Shown piece after piece: positions 39,138 to 52,340 of a stretch of DNA of 64,000 nucleotides (the stretch's first letter is position 1; each line of letters begins with the position of its first letter). The stretch spans positions 434,001 to 498,000 of the forward strand of contig JAWPGT010000006.1 of NCBI GenBank assembly GCA_034638255.1, read 5' to 3'. The notes beneath the pieces are model-generated. The model searched no databases. It was not told where the DNA came from and was given only the letters and a program-made list of their open reading frames with translations. Both the position numbers and the translations under genes were made by a program. Source of the DNA: Coprinus comatus (lineage: Eukaryota; Basidiomycota; Agaricomycetes; Agaricales; Agaricaceae).

Positions 39138-41074
39138 GCAGTACTCTTCCCCTTAGCCCTAAATGTATTATGCTATGTAAATGCAGTAATACTAGCATTA
39201 TAACCCGATGTACCAGGAAAACTTGCCAATTATTCTTAGTGCTTCAGCCGATGGTAAATTCCAGTCTATTCTACTTAGAAGTTTCAAAATCTAGCCTCTA
39301 AGAAGTACAGGTTATCGGACATCGCTACATCATTCGATCAAACCATAAGTCACAGGCTACCCGTGAAATCAGTGACACATTAATGATCTGAGTAGTAAAC
39401 AATCAGTGCAAGTCATAATGATGCGCAATGTATCATTTTCTAAATAAATCGAACACCACCGGGAATCCGCATACACACATTAACCATTATGTGCAAGTTA
39501 ATTCTCCTAACAGTATGACCATCCGGATATCTGTATCACGGGCAGCAGCGATTTCGTCTCGTTTCACAATGATACACACCACTGTACAGAAATCGTCGAT
39601 CGGTCACAAAAATAGAATTATACATCTATGATGTAATATGATGTCACTGATTCAAATTTCAAACGTTCACCATTGTACCGCTTCTAATTGTTGCTCTCTT
39701 GACGTTAAGTGTGTATCAAGGAGACCAGGCTCAACGGTAACACGGAAAATCAATAGCCATACATATTGGATGTCGACTGAATGGAGCGGACTTTTTTTTT
39801 ATCTATATAAAGTACAATAGACTCCCCTAACCTACTCCAGCGCAAAGCGAGACTACAACAAATGGAGATTGTTGTGATGTATAATAATTCAATAGATTAT
39901 GGGGAATTGCTGTTACAAAGGCGGTGGTGGCGGGAATGCTGTTAGTAGTTTTGATTTAAAAATATAGTTGTTGTAGGTTGTAGGGTTACTGCGGTTTGCG
40001 GTGTTAAACAAAATTTGCAAGTACCGACATACCGATCGATGTATATTGAAAATTATTATTTAGATCTTGAAACGTTTTTCATGTTCTATACTATAGTTCT
40101 TCAAAACGGGAGTAGTTTTCTTTTATCATATACATCATCTACCATTGATCAAATGTGAGATTACGCCTCTGAAATTGAGCCTCTTCGAGGTTTTTGTCAT
40201 AATTAACAGTGGGACTTCGCCGCCACATGAATATACGTAATTAATGGTGCTGGGGGGTTAACTTTGGGTTTACTAGTCGGGAAACGGATCAAACCCTGAT
40301 TCCCGCTAATAACTTTTCCGAAGCGAAGGCCCCTATCCTCCCCTATCTCTCTGAAGAGTTTCAGACTTGTGACGACTGTAAATCCATATATTTATAATTT
40401 CATAGTCTTCTCGTTTATGTTTCATACCAATGGAATTCTCCTGGGATCAGAGAACATTGTACTAAAATACAGTCATATTGACTGAACGTGATCATTTTCA
40501 AGGCCGTTTGCGTTTGGCGGGGCTGGCCGTGCCAATTTCAACGACAACAACAACAACAACAATAAGGGGTAAGAGTACATACAATAAAAGAATATCTCAA
40601 TGGTGACGGGTAATTCTAATGTTTTGAATAGACCCAGAGAATATATCTGTGTAAGCGAAACAAACCCAGAATCTCCTTTACACAGAGAACTGATTACATA
40701 TGAACTTCCCCATTTGAAGATCACCATTCAATTTGATCGACTTTAATTCAATGTCGCCATCGTTTTTCAGGAGAACACCGCCATCCTAAAAATATCCATC
40801 AAAAGATCAAATAAACTTCCCGATAGAAACAGTGCGATAGGATTGTAGCCCATTCAGAGAATGGAGAGCGTGTAGCTCTGAAATGCCGTGTAGAACACTT
40901 GTGAACACGCCATGAGCAATAGGAGAAAATGAGACGTAGATGCGTCAGATTTGTACAGGTACAAAGGAAAAAAAAAGGAGCAATAGATTGGAGAAGGGAT
41001 GAATGGGGAAGATAGCATGCAGACGAGCTGTCGATGCTCTGAAGCCCAGCCACATTAAGAGAGAAGACCAACAC
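39138..41074. other. Intergenic region
   Basis: About 1.9 kb without a supported gene. It contains a short (AAC)n tract at 40541-40562. The minus frames at 40473-40727 and 40799-41074 show no known motif; the latter ends where the DUF6699 gene stops. Confidence 0.5.
40541..40562. repeat. (AAC)n microsatellite
   Basis: About seven AAC/ACA units. Confidence 0.85.
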
Positions 41075-41854
41075 TTATCTTGGTCTTCTCAATGTCAGGA
41101 TCAAGGTATTATCTAGTTCCAGATTCGCATGTAAACCAGCGAACAAGAAATGGTGGCTGAGAAGGTCTACCATCTTCATTGGTTCGCTTTGAGCAAGGTG
41201 CTGAGACACTGGGGAAGAAGCAATGATGGCCCGCCGTGTTTCAAATGCCTCCTGAATGCGTTTTTGTTGTTTATCAGGTAGGACATTGAATTCGGAGCTC
41301 GGGATGGGTGTTTGAAGATGATTATAGATGGTTTCGAGAACGTCTCTAATCGTCACCGTGCGCATTTGAGTTGATACCGAGGAAGGCGATACAGGCGACG
41401 CTGGCAACGGGACCAAATGTGGGGAGCTACTACTGGAAGATGGAGGAGTTGGTATTTGTTTTGGTGTGACAACCACATCCCAAGGTTCAGGATATTCGCA
41501 AATAATGTGGAGGAAATCAACAGGTTGAATGGTAGCTTGCGCTGCCCATACGTCTCGACCCAAACGCTCTTCGAGTCGGTGCACGTAATGTGCAGAATCG
41601 GCAGGATGTTCGCGGAGGTCCCATAAAATATAGGCATTTATACCTTCTTTGACAGGATGTTGGGTAGATTCGATAAGATGGTGGGGCTTGAGCTGAGTAC
41701 GAGAGGTGCTGGGGACGGAGGGCATTGTAGAGAATCGGACAATATGCAGCTGTACATACATATCTTTGGCTTTTATACACAAGCGGGTTCTGAGAGCTGT
41801 TGAACAAGTAATTATAATTTCCGCCAATGGTAGCACGAGGCTATCAGAATCCAC
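41075..41854 (-). CDS. DUF6699-type protein
   Basis: A single open frame of 259 codons; the conserved part suggests that the true start may be the internal Met at 41725 (MPSVPSTSRTQL), giving 216 residues. The C-terminal half (ILWDLREHPADSAHY, then VTIRDVLETIYNHLQTPIPS, EFNVLPDKQQKRIQEAFETR and MVDLLSHHFLFAGLHANLEL) fits the pattern of DUF6699, a domain of unknown function expanded in agaricomycetes: a W-D-(L/I)-R strand followed by VTIRDVL...IY..L..PI and a late D-L-L...F.GL segment. A Pro/Ser-rich insert lies between. No signal peptide in the short form. Function unknown. It diverges from the small gene at 42225, sharing about 370-500 bp of upstream DNA. Confidence 0.75.
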   Translation of the reverse strand: MDSDSLVLPLAEIIITCSTALRTRLCIKAKDMYVQLHIVRFSTMPSVPSTSRTQLKPHHLIESTQHPVKEGINAYILWDLREHPADSAHYVHRLEERLGRDVWAAQATIQPVDFLHIICEYPEPWDVVVTPKQIPTPPSSSSSSPHLVPLPASPVSPSSVSTQMRTVTIRDVLETIYNHLQTPIPSSEFNVLPDKQQKRIQEAFETRRAIIASSPVSQHLAQSEPMKMVDLLSHHFLFAGLHANLELDNTLILTLRRPR

Positions 41855-42224
41855 CAGCAGACGGGGTTGAGCTTGCGTGTTCTGGGGTCCGAATTCGAAT
41901 GACGGAAGTATCTCAGTTGTTCAATTTGGGGTCCGGAGTTTGGGAAGAAAAGCCAATCAGATAGACATGAGGCCTGAGCCTTGAGAAAGTACACGAGCCG
42001 AGAGCCCAGAGACTGAATGATACTCGGAGAAAGGCGTGAGGGGTGCACCGCCCCAAGGCAGCGTCGTGAATGTAGTTTTACAATGAGTAATGTGCAGAAT
42101 GGGTGTTTCATGGAATGGTGGGGCTCCATATAGTCGGACGCGATGCGGTGATGTTGCTCTGAATGATTCACAAACAATCATAGCCAGTACGGGTTTTCCT
42201 AATATAGCTCTCTCCCAAACGCCC

Positions 42225-42714
42225 ATGGCCCACGAACGACACAAGGCGGCGCTGCCGGTCATCCCAGACCTTCGATTCGAATATGCTTATCTGCGTAGTG
42301 TTCGTCCATATGTCACCATAGAACGTCCAGAAGAATCATACTCCACTCTCGACAACACAGAGAAAGACGACTCGACGACGTCCGCCGTTCTCCCGTCATC
42401 CCAGGAAGCTGTACATGTGCAGTGGAATAATGTTCTTTGGGTAACAACCCGGGAGCAGGTCCTTATGCCCTTTCTGCAAGGAGCCCTATGGTAACCAGTC
42501 TTTGCAGCCTATGTATGGGTAGTTCTTGACGGCTTCTACCAGGGCGATCGCAAGTTATTTCCTAACCCCCTATTCCGCTCAGTTGGGCTCTAAACTCGGT
42601 CGTCTTGTCCATTCCAAGATGCCTTCCAAGGAAGGAATGGGCGCAGGATGGCTGCGGAAATGGGTTAAAGCATTGGGTTTAACCCCGGTTCGGTCGGATG
42701 TGAGCAAGCGCTGA
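42225..42714 (+). CDS. Unknown small protein, 145 residues
   Basis: Two exons (42225-42490, 42543-42714) join in frame through a GT-AG intron (TGG split after two bases). Start chosen at MAHERHKAALPVIPDLRFEY; the open frame extends upstream, but that part overlaps the divergent promoter. Seen: a compact N-terminal motif (RFEYAYLRSVRPYV), an acidic Ser/Thr stretch, HVQWNNVLWVTTREQVLMPF, a hydrophobic stretch LQGALWAIASYFLTPY, then a basic C-terminus (GWLRKWVKALGLTPVRSDV). The single hydrophobic segment near residue 90-105 could be a membrane anchor, so an organelle membrane protein is possible. I cannot name a family. Confidence 0.7.
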
Positions 42715-42881
42715 AATATTAAACTACACCGCTTCGTCAGTCCTAGTTTACAAAGGCCAGTTTCTCTGCTTAGAATACAAGTTGAATATTCAGGGATACA
42801 AAGTGGTTTTGGTGATAGTTAGTAGGCACTATGGTTATCTTTATCACAGTTCTCAAGTTTAAGTTAAAAACACTAGAAGGA

Positions 42882-43843
42882 TTACATTCTGACCTCTAAC
42901 CACTCGTTCACCCACATATAGCGTGAAAATGCGACATATAACCATCGGAACCATACCAGTTGGCTTGCGTGCATTCGCATTGCGGATAATGCTTGGATAT
43001 ACTCTCGCATTCCAGACACATACACCGGCATTCCTCGTGCATTCCAGTCCAGGTCATGTCTTGATAATGGTAAGCCAGTACTCAATGCAGTTTCTGTTTC
43101 CGTGAACCGAATGAGGAGATTAAAGATACGACCCAGAAACAAATCAAACTTGGCCAGAACTGGGGCAAAGATGCTTGTAAACTTGGCAAAGAGAGGAACA
43201 GAGACGAGGGTGAAGAGTCGAGGCTGGCTGCGACCTTCCTTATGAAAAGATTGAATCATGAAAATGACACCCTGGGGTAAAGATTTGTGGTTTGGATGAG
43301 AGGAAATGCCTTCATAGTCAAAGGTTAAAATCTGGAACATGTTCCAGTCTGAATGTAAATGAGCAAAGGGATGGCACAACTTACGGTATTGATTTTATTT
43401 TCAATGATATAAGGTCGTGTGGCTTCAGCAATTATACGGGCCTGCCAAGCAGCAGTAAAGTTGTCCTGAAGATCACTAATTGTAGTATGGTTAGACTAGA
43501 TCTACGACACCAATTTATCATACGCGTACGGATGATCAACAACCCAACGTCGTTCTTGTGCAACGCCAAGGACATCCAGGCTTTGCCCGAGTTCCTTGAC
43601 GCGCTCTTCTCCAAGGCCGTCTGCATTACCGGTTGACAAACATAAAGAAAAGAGTTCAGGTGAATGTTCTGCATCTCTTAGTCCAAGTATTGTAGGAGCA
43701 AAGAACATGGCCTCGTCGTCTGGGTGGGCGGTGAGCAAGAGTACTCGCAGGTGGCCATGTGCTTCCAAAGTGCCGGTGTGGAGAGGGCTGTAGAGCAAGG
43801 CGAGGAGAACAGCAGATATGAGGAGGATGGTTGAGGGCAACAT
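42882..43843 (-). CDS. GPI biosynthesis de-N-acetylase (PIG-L/Gpi12)
   Basis: Three exons (43843-43511, 43465-43385, 43331-42882) give 287 residues. An N-terminal membrane anchor (STILLISAVLLALLYSPL) is followed by VLLLTAHPDDEAMFFAPTIL with the HPDDE zinc/catalytic motif, SLCLSTGNADGLGEERVKEL, DNFTAAWQARIIAEATRPYI and FDYEGISSHPNHKSL with the second zinc-binding S-x-H-P-N-H. These are the diagnostic motifs of PIG-L/Gpi12, the ER enzyme that removes the acetyl group from GlcNAc-phosphatidylinositol in the second step of GPI-anchor synthesis. Intron 1 (43510-43466) is chosen so that the frame passes from AYDKL to DNFTAAW. The gene is head-to-head with the next one, with only 60 bp between start codons. 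Confidence 0.92.
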
Positions 43844-43903
43844 TGATTATGTCATACCATTAATTTACATAAACAGCTCCATCCACTGTCTTTCCTTACC
43901 CCC

Positions 43904-46900
43904 ATGTTCATCTCCGGTTCTGGTACACGAAGCTCTCCAATATCTATACAAGACGACTCCGAGGACGAGGTCTTTAACGAACTGACAGGAACACTTTCGT
44001 CCGACGATGAGCAAGTCATAGTCTATCCGGTTCCTCATCAAGGCACATATTTTGCAAAGCTTTCAAAACGCCACCTATCCCAAGAGGAAGCTCGCGGCCT
44101 AGAGCAATATCGAGAATGTGCGCACGTTTACATGAATAAAAGTCGCCACAACTCAACTGAAGTTCATTCCGGACAGCACTCGAACAAGAGGTCAAGAAGC
44201 GTAAAAGAACAGATAGCTCATACGCGGTGTATGGTGAACCTCTCGTTATCGATTTGACCGGTCAACAATCTTCTGGTTCTACTGGAAACGACAATGTCAA
44301 CGCAGACTTAACCGATAAGCGAAGCAGAAAGCGTCGTAGAAAATCTGAGACAACCCTGAGCGATCACGGAAGAAGTCTATCGAGTCTATTCAAAATAACC
44401 CTCCTGGAGAAGGTTTGTCTTATGTGATAAAAGGTGGTAAAAAACTACGTGCAAATCCCTCCAAATTGACTGCGCAATCAACATCTGGCAATGAACAAGT
44501 TACGCTCAGCTCTAGCGGCGAATCTTCCCCGCGTCCGGGAGGCCCATCAACTGTTTCTTTTCTTCCAGATATGACAGGATGTGTTTCTCAACATGTCAGC
44601 ACACCTTGGCCTCAGCTGGTATCGCCATCTGAATCTTATTTTCACTCTGGGGTCTTGCAGCAATCGATGTTTCCAACACCAATGTTTCCGTCACTCCCAC
44701 ATCCCGACTTGGCCCTGCCTATGTTGGTTAACATGGCTATGGGTCTTGAAAACATGGCGTACATGCAACAGTCATCTCCATACATGCCACTGGCAACCAC
44801 CTCCAATATACATCCATCTATGTCTTCGCTTCCACTCAAGCCTATCAATACGTCTTACGCTACTCTTCCTTTACGGCCCAATAATCCTCAATCACACTAT
44901 ACGCATGTTACAACCCCAAATCTCCCATCAAACCCCAAACTTCAGTTTGTTACGAAAATCAAGCGCAAACCAGCTCCTATAGGCAACTCTAACAATGTCA
45001 ACAAACATGGTTTCTTCGATTTACCTCCTCCAGACCCACAGCAACCCAATGCACCCAACGATGCCACGCCCCCACCCGTAAACCAAACCCTTGTTATGGA
45101 ACAGATTCCACGACCTATGCGCCAGGCATCATGGGTTAAGGAATGGGCTGTTTCGGTTTGTGGCCAAGCTCCTACGCATGTGCTAATACTCGATAAGCAA
45201 GCGAAGGCATTGATTGAATTCGCTAATCCTGAATTAGCAGTAACAGCTTGGAAGAGTAAGAGGTTGGGTACGAATGAGGATGGCGAGATGATTCAAGGTG
45301 ATGCTGCGTTGTATAATGTTAGAGTTTATTGGTATAATCCAACCGTAGAGGAAAGATTGAAGAAGAAGAAAGATAAACTTGAAAAGAAGAAGCAAATTTT
45401 GGAAATGCAACAAAAGACGGAGTTAATGAATAAGGTGGAGGAGGAGAAAGAGAGAAAAAAGAAATTCAAAAAGTGAAGGAGGATGAGAAGGTGACTATTC
45501 CAAAAGGGAATGTTGAGCCACCTGCATCAACGTCAGCCGCATTGCCACATGTGGAGCATATTCCGACTATGTCTCCGCTGAGGGTGGATATTGAAGCAAT
45601 TCATGAAGTAAGAGAGGTTGAGGTTGAGGCAGTTGATCAGAAACTGGAAGAGGGAGAGATTTTTGATGTTGTTAGGGAGAATCACAATCATATAAGTGAT
45701 AATGCGTCGTTGGAGCCCGGGGAGTTTGACAGGTTTGAAGAGGAAGAACATAGACGCTGTTTGGCACTTAAGGAACAGCAAGAAGAGAGAAAACGGCAGA
45801 AAAAGGAGCAGGAGAGGGAAAAAGAGCGGAGGCAGGTGGCAGAAGCACAATACAAGAGGGAGCAACAGGTGCCCATAGTGGAGAAAGAGCATCAGGCGGG
45901 CTTGACCGACAACGAGCTGAACTGTTGGAACAACGTAGACAAAGGGTTGGAGGCCATGAGAAACTTGAAAAGAATAGTAAGGAACTGCAAGTGCAAGCCG
46001 ATATAGACCGGGTGAGGAAGGAATGGAATCTTAGGGGACGTTTGGAACATGAAGAACGAGATCAGAGGGAGAGGGAGTTAAAGAAGCAGGTGTTGAGAGA
46101 AAGAGAACGCATATCGACATCTCTGCCGGCTACTCAACGAGAGACTTTAATGAGAGTTGCGACGGAACAGAAGCAGCAACAATCACCCCCTGTCTTTCAT
46201 GGAATACCTACGGGACCCCGACTTACATCCACATCAAATATTGCCGGCCCTTCGACGGGACCTCCTTCATCTATTTCTAGGACCATTCCCACAGGCCCGA
46301 GAAAGGCTGCGAGTTCGACTATTCAATCTCAACCACAAGACGGAAATAAAATTACGTCCACACCGACGCCATCTCCTTCCCAGTATAATGCTACCCTGCC
46401 TCCTAAACCGATTTTACAAATCAGCTTACCTCCCAGACCTTCTATGGGGGCTGGCGATAATTCTACCATATCTCCGCTTCAATCATTGTCACAAAAACTG
46501 GTTGCTCGTCCTACATCGAACATATTATCTGCCAGAAATGACATGAATATGGATGTAACCTCGAACTCTCATCCCTCTTCCGCAACTGTCATCGCGGAGG
46601 CTACAGCAGCAGCATCTGGTCCAAACTCTTGTGCCCAGGGTTCAATATCGAGTCCTGAAGAAGCGAGTCCCTATTGCTCCGAAGGCGATGCTGTGTGCAC
46701 TTGAACATTCACCCCTTTTGGGCCAGGCGGTCAAACAGTCTTTGGTAGAAGTGAAGGGCAAGGAGGTTGAACGAGCTAGCCCATCTCAGGCGACAACTCG
46801 GGAGAACACCTCCACTACTGGTTTATCCACCGCTAGACAGCAAGGACAATCTAGTGTGGTGGTACAGGAAACGAAGAAAGGAAACCTTGACAAGCAGCAA

Positions 46901-47764
46901 TTTACTCCTGTTTCTTCTTTGACCAAGGAGGACGTCAATTTATCAGATGCAGCAGTTAGTCTGATCAAAGAGGCTCTGGGTTCGGTGAATCTTTCGTCCA
47001 ACGACAAACCTCAGAAAGAAGAAGTGGGATCAAGTTCGAGTAGTACCAAGGCTTCTGTGGGACCATCACGGAAGGCCGCAAAGAAAGTGGCACTGGCCGA
47101 GAAACAGAAATTGTTGGAACGAGAAATTCAAGTCACGAAAGAACTAATGCAACAGATGACCCGCACGCAGACAAGGCAAGATAAGGAAAGAATTATGACC
47201 CTTTTGAGGGAGAAGAGTCGGTGCGTGCCCTATTGTTTAAGCTTCACGAGGCAGGGTGTAATTGCTAAATTGCTATTATTATTTTGCCTTCATCTATTTT
47301 CCTTCACTCCGTTATGCGTTGCTATGGAATTGCAATTTACTGACGTGACGATCAACTGCGACTTGCTTGTTTGGGGGATCTGTTAACTCTTTTAAAGTTT
47401 CATGGATCAAGTTTCGAATAGCATCAGAGGTGAATCTCTGATTACGTCGGGCAGCTCAGGGAAACAGGTGAAAGCATCTTCAAGGTGGACCCGAATGCGT
47501 TGGCCGGAAAGCAAAGACGATGCCGGAGTAGCGGATCAAAAGATACTCGACGTCGAAGTCAAGTCCTCGATTTATATTATCACACCATTTTGTAAAGGGA
47601 GCTATCGACTTTCTTCAGTTTCTCTGACATATCTCAATGACATACTAGGAAGGATGCGACACATGCTCCTCTCCTATGATTTTTTCGTGAGTGATTCACC
47701 CTTCAACATTCACATCCCATTATCAGAGAGCTGACAATCCAAATTCTAGATAATTGCTACCTGA
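43904..47764 (+). CDS. Long disordered/coiled-coil protein, frame disrupted several times
   Basis: A run of open frames on one strand reads like one protein but changes frame at about 44125-44230, 44346-44400, 45450-45475, 45890-45905 and 46600-46700. In order: acidic N-terminus (SIQDDSEDEVFNELTG), basic patch (KRSRKRRRKS), Pro/Met-rich region, a possibly RRM-like fold (WVKEWAVSVCGQAPTHVLIL ... YNVRVYWYNPTVEERL), a long Lys/Glu coiled coil, EEGEIF and GEF motifs, Pro-rich tail and a final basic helix (KKVALAEKQKLLEREIQ). The family is not recognised. Some frame changes could be real short introns (for example 44122-44186 or 44375-44412); others, such as the A-run at 45455, look like single-base losses. 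Either the gene is decaying or the sequence has small errors here. The last exons (47398-47698, 47750-47764) are tentative. Confidence 0.55.
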
Positions 47765-48668
47765 CCATACTAGCCATGATCGTCCGCGGAGTTCGAGACT
47801 AAAAACTAACGAGTTTCACAACGTTAACTAACGACCCACCTAGTGAGACCAAACTCCGACCACAGAACGAACTTGGGTCCTTGATGGGTGTTGTGTTATT
47901 AATGCTGCCGGGTGTTCTTTTGGGTGCTACTGATGATTTAAGAGGCACATCAGATGATGACCGATCCTAGTAACAAAAGTACAAAAGTGTTGGTTCTTGT
48001 GAGGTCCTGTGATGGGGCAACTTGAGACCAGTTACTTGGTTTTCGTTGACATTCTTATCCTTATTGTTATCATTACGGTTGTTCACGAATTCCCTACAGG
48101 TACAATAGTATACATAACTCTGTGTTTCTTTTATCGAAGTGACTTGCCTGGCCGCGCTATTGTACCTCTTTCAACTTTGTCTTGGTGTTAGTGCGCTGAT
48201 GCACGAATGCCAAGAGAAGTTATAAGCAAATGAGGTCAGAATCCGACCCTGCTAAAATCGATTTAGCTTGGAGAATGAATAAATATTCTCGGGTCATCTG
48301 CACTTTTAATGATTTTGGATGACTGAAAAAGTCAGGAACACAGGATAATGAGTTAAAATAGAAGGCTGTGTGCATCAAGGCTCTATCTGTGCTTAGTCAT
48401 CTCTCCGCGTGACATCCACAGGTTACAAAAGTCAGCGCAAACAAACGATTCAGGCCTTTACCCTTCACCACCACCAGGTTGTTACCTGACCACACTTCCT
48501 CCATCCGCTAAGCAGGTAAGCACTTCTATGATACCTATTGGAATTGTAATACTGACGCTCACTCGCCTTTATCGCCTTGGCATCGCATCGCCATCTATTA
48601 CACTCCTCTCCATCGCATATGATCTCGTGCGATCTTAACCCTGCCGCAGTTCTTGCATATCGTTTCAT
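47765..48668. other. Intergenic region upstream of the E2 gene
   Basis: No gene recognised. The frame at 48009-48191 lacks motifs. Confidence 0.6.
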
Positions 48669-49372
<704 letters not shown>

Positions 49373-50310
49373 CAAAGAATTTGATGCAGCTTTGCAAAGG
49401 CGGTAAAGAGTTGTCCTAGGTTTGCGTTGTATACATACATATCCTGTTCTTCTACCGATGTTTTAGTAATACGATCCACAATTTTCTTGTACAAGCCAAT
49501 TGACCACATTCGTCGCAAGGTCTATTTGGAGTAATTGGAAATGAGTCAAAGCTTGATGTATCCGCAAGTGGCTGCATCAAGCGTCTCTGCAAGAACCTGG
49601 GTGCTGTGCTATCTACACTGTTGTCACGTACAGCCAGCCTGATGTTAAAATATAGGATCTCTCCTTGATGATGGGTTATATACTGAGGTTCGCGTGTTGC
49701 TCCTACTGGGATGAATTGCTTTACAGTCTCGAAGAAGTGCTGCGCTTCGGGGCGCTCAATGAAATCCACACTTACGTAATCGTATCAAAAACTCAACTGA
49801 GGTTTAATGTGATTACGAGCCACTCGGTAATACCAACAGTAACAATCATTCTGAAACTCGTTATTATCCTCCTCCTTGGCTCACCACGCGTAGAATATCT
49901 CATGCATCTAAAATCGACCCGAAAGTTTAGTGAGCTCAATCAAAAACTACGTGTTCCTGCACATGAAACGTCTCTGCTCGCTGTGTACTACCAATATGCA
50001 CAGCAACTATGGTAGAAGCTTTGCGTTTCAAGGTGAAGTAAATTTCTGGCCTATACTCTGTTCAATGGTTAAAATTTCCCAGGACTCTAAGTCGAAAATT
50101 CGCTGTTTGTTTGAAGGGAAACCAAGGCCGAGAAACCCTCTTGGATATAGCAGTTAGTATATAAGCTCGACACATTTCAGTCACTCTTATTATTTCAGCC
50201 CTTCGTCTCTCTATACTTCCTTTCACTTTTCTCTCCTGATTCGTAACGGACAGAGCCATATCCTATTTTTTGGACTAGCCCATTTCATTTTTTTTCTAAT
50301 CCCTTACCAT
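49373..50310. other. Intergenic region
   Basis: No supported gene. The minus frame 49769-49452 (105 codons) is uninterrupted but shows no motif I can name and overlaps the likely 3' UTR of the E2 gene. Confidence 0.5.
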
Positions 50311-51001
50311 ATGTATAACCAAAATCCTTTCGGTAGTTGGGCGGAAGCTGGAAATGGAAACAGCCAACCTGCTTCAATTTTTGGAGCCCTTCCGTACCCT
50401 TCCTCTTCTAACAACTTCGTCACTTACTACTTCACTTCTTTCCAACCCAATATGTTTAATTGCACCGTCATCGGACCACAGAATCAAGCATTATATCATG
50501 TCGTAACGGACAATAATATGCCCGGCTACACTGTAATCAAGAATTCACAGGGAAAGAACATCTCATTGATCGAATGGCAAGCACACCCTTTTGTTGAGGT
50601 GCGCGGCGTTCTGGTAAAGCAAAACACCACGAGTTGGCTTCGGCTTTCGCAGGATAGAAGGTAGCTGTCCTCAGAGGAATGCGTCTGGATGCAATCTAAT
50701 GGTAGCCTGTTACAGTCATAGAACTATGGATATCCGTGGTATGCGTTATTCTTGGATTCCTCGCGACAAATCTATCACTGTGAGTGTTTCTGTTTCTCTC
50801 TTATGTTTCAATCTGCATAAATATCTGATCCACTCTCAGCTATACACCGTTGGCAACGGATCCGCAATGCTCGCGAAAGTCACTCGTTCTGGCTCCCATA
50901 TGATTACAGTCGATATGACACCAGAAGGCATTCAACTTGGATTGCTGGATAGTGTTATCACCGCCACTTTGTTGATGCTTTGTGGAAGAAACATCGATTA
51001 A
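50311..51001 (+). CDS. DUF6593-type protein
   Basis: Three exons (50311-50660, 50716-50779, 50840-51001) total 576 nt, 191 residues. The protein resembles DUF6593, a beta-rich domain of unknown function multiplied in agaricomycetes: a short N-terminal Asn/Gln/Ser-rich leader, strands in YYFTSFQPNMFNCTVIGPQN, ALYHVVTDNNMPGYTVIKNS, SLIEWQAHPFVEVRG, MRYSWIPRDKSITLYTVG and VTRSGSHMITVDMTPEGIQL, and a hydrophobic end LGLLDSVITATLLMLCGRN. The I-E-W strand after G-K-N-I-S and the closing LLDSV(I/L)xTxL(L/I) helix are typical of the group. No signal peptide. Function unknown. Confidence 0.78.
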
Positions 51002-52340
51002 TATCCTGACCACGCTTTGGCATGACGATTAATTAACACCATCCAATGTTTTATATACACAACAACCCACGACTTGCATTATTTATATAGTATTTCTATT
51101 TATATACATACATAGATTCCGGACTCTGTACATACAGCTGCCTTATACTTTGTATCTTTACACCACTCTCTGTATTCCAGGTACCTTATCTCGATATCGC
51201 TAATGTACGCAAATTATTTATTTATTGATTAAAAAACAGCCTTCGCACTTTGTAACATGAACAACACAACATTGATCCCTTTATTATTTGAATAGGTTAA
51301 CACTTTTGATCTCATCAACGATCAGATCAAAATGAGGGGTTGCTCCCGAGTCTCAGTACACTTCCATGTTGAACTCTCTCCACCACACACAGCTTCATGT
51401 TCAGGCCCACCTCACCCTATCTAAGCACAGGCCCACCCCCTTAGGCGACCGTAGCTCAGCACAATGCATCTCACGGCTACTCGTACGGCACATGTCTCCC
51501 ACATTTCCTACTGGTTCCGCGTGTATCTTGCCTGGGCGGAAACCTTTTTCTGAAGGTTTTGGAGACCTCTAACCAAACTCTAACATCTGTTCCTCTGCCA
51601 CCACATGCCAGACGTAATTCGGATCATCATAATATGTCTAGATTTCCGATGGAAGCAATAGAGCAACACGACTCAATGATCAGCCTGTCTAGCAAATGAC
51701 CTTTTAGGACTTTCCAGAACACGGATGTTACGGTATTCTTTGCGTTACACGTGCTACGAAGAAGTGTATCATCAGGACATGACCTGAGCCTACTGCTATT
51801 CAATCCTTGAGGGCCCATTCCTTCATTGCTCCAGGTACCGACCATTCTAATCCCAGTAGCGAAGCAACTCCTTTTAGACCAATATCTCGACTCTAAACCA
51901 CGAGGCATTTTGATTCTCCACAACCTTGAGGGATGATCAGCTTCGAATAGGCACATCTGGGCAACCTCGTCTTTATGATTATGCGATCAGGCTTTCATTT
52001 TGGCACCGAGCTAGTCACAACACCACCTAAATCTATTTTTGTTCGTTCACAACGGCTGTTTGTTGGATAAATTTAACGTCTGCATACAGCCACATACATT
52101 TCGAAAAGGTTAGTTGTATGGTGGAAGCATTCATGGTACCAGGTGCCTTTGACTCCTCGTCTGCCCTGATCTTGTGGACTCAGAACTGGGACCACACGAC
52201 AGCTCAAAGAGAAACGATTCTTTTCCACGGATAGATTTATAGCAATGGAAGAGCAACAATCTGCAAATGGTATATAAACTACCCAAATCTCTGTGCTTAG
52301 GAGTAATCACAACCAAGGTCTACTACTGTCCATTAACTCG
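51002..52340. other. Intergenic region
   Basis: About 1.3 kb, A/T-rich at the left. No supported gene; the minus frame 51956-51627 lacks motifs. Confidence 0.55.

Noticed and set aside
41957..42262. 101-codon minus frame overlapping the start of the small gene at 42225
   Set aside because: No motif; it overlaps a divergent promoter and the opposite-strand coding start.
43466..43510. Alternative 30-nt intron in PIG-L keeping VSDLQ
   Set aside because: Thirty nt is too short; the longer intron gives DKL-DNFTAAW in frame with a plausible branch site.
45435..45478. 44-nt GT-AG segment that would repair the frame of the coiled-coil gene
   Set aside because: It is purine-rich, lacks a pyrimidine tract and branch site, and reads as good coiled-coil coding sequence, so it is probably exon with a lost A.
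49452..49769. 105-codon minus frame downstream of Ubc4
   Set aside because: No family resemblance and position in a likely 3' UTR; not enough to call.
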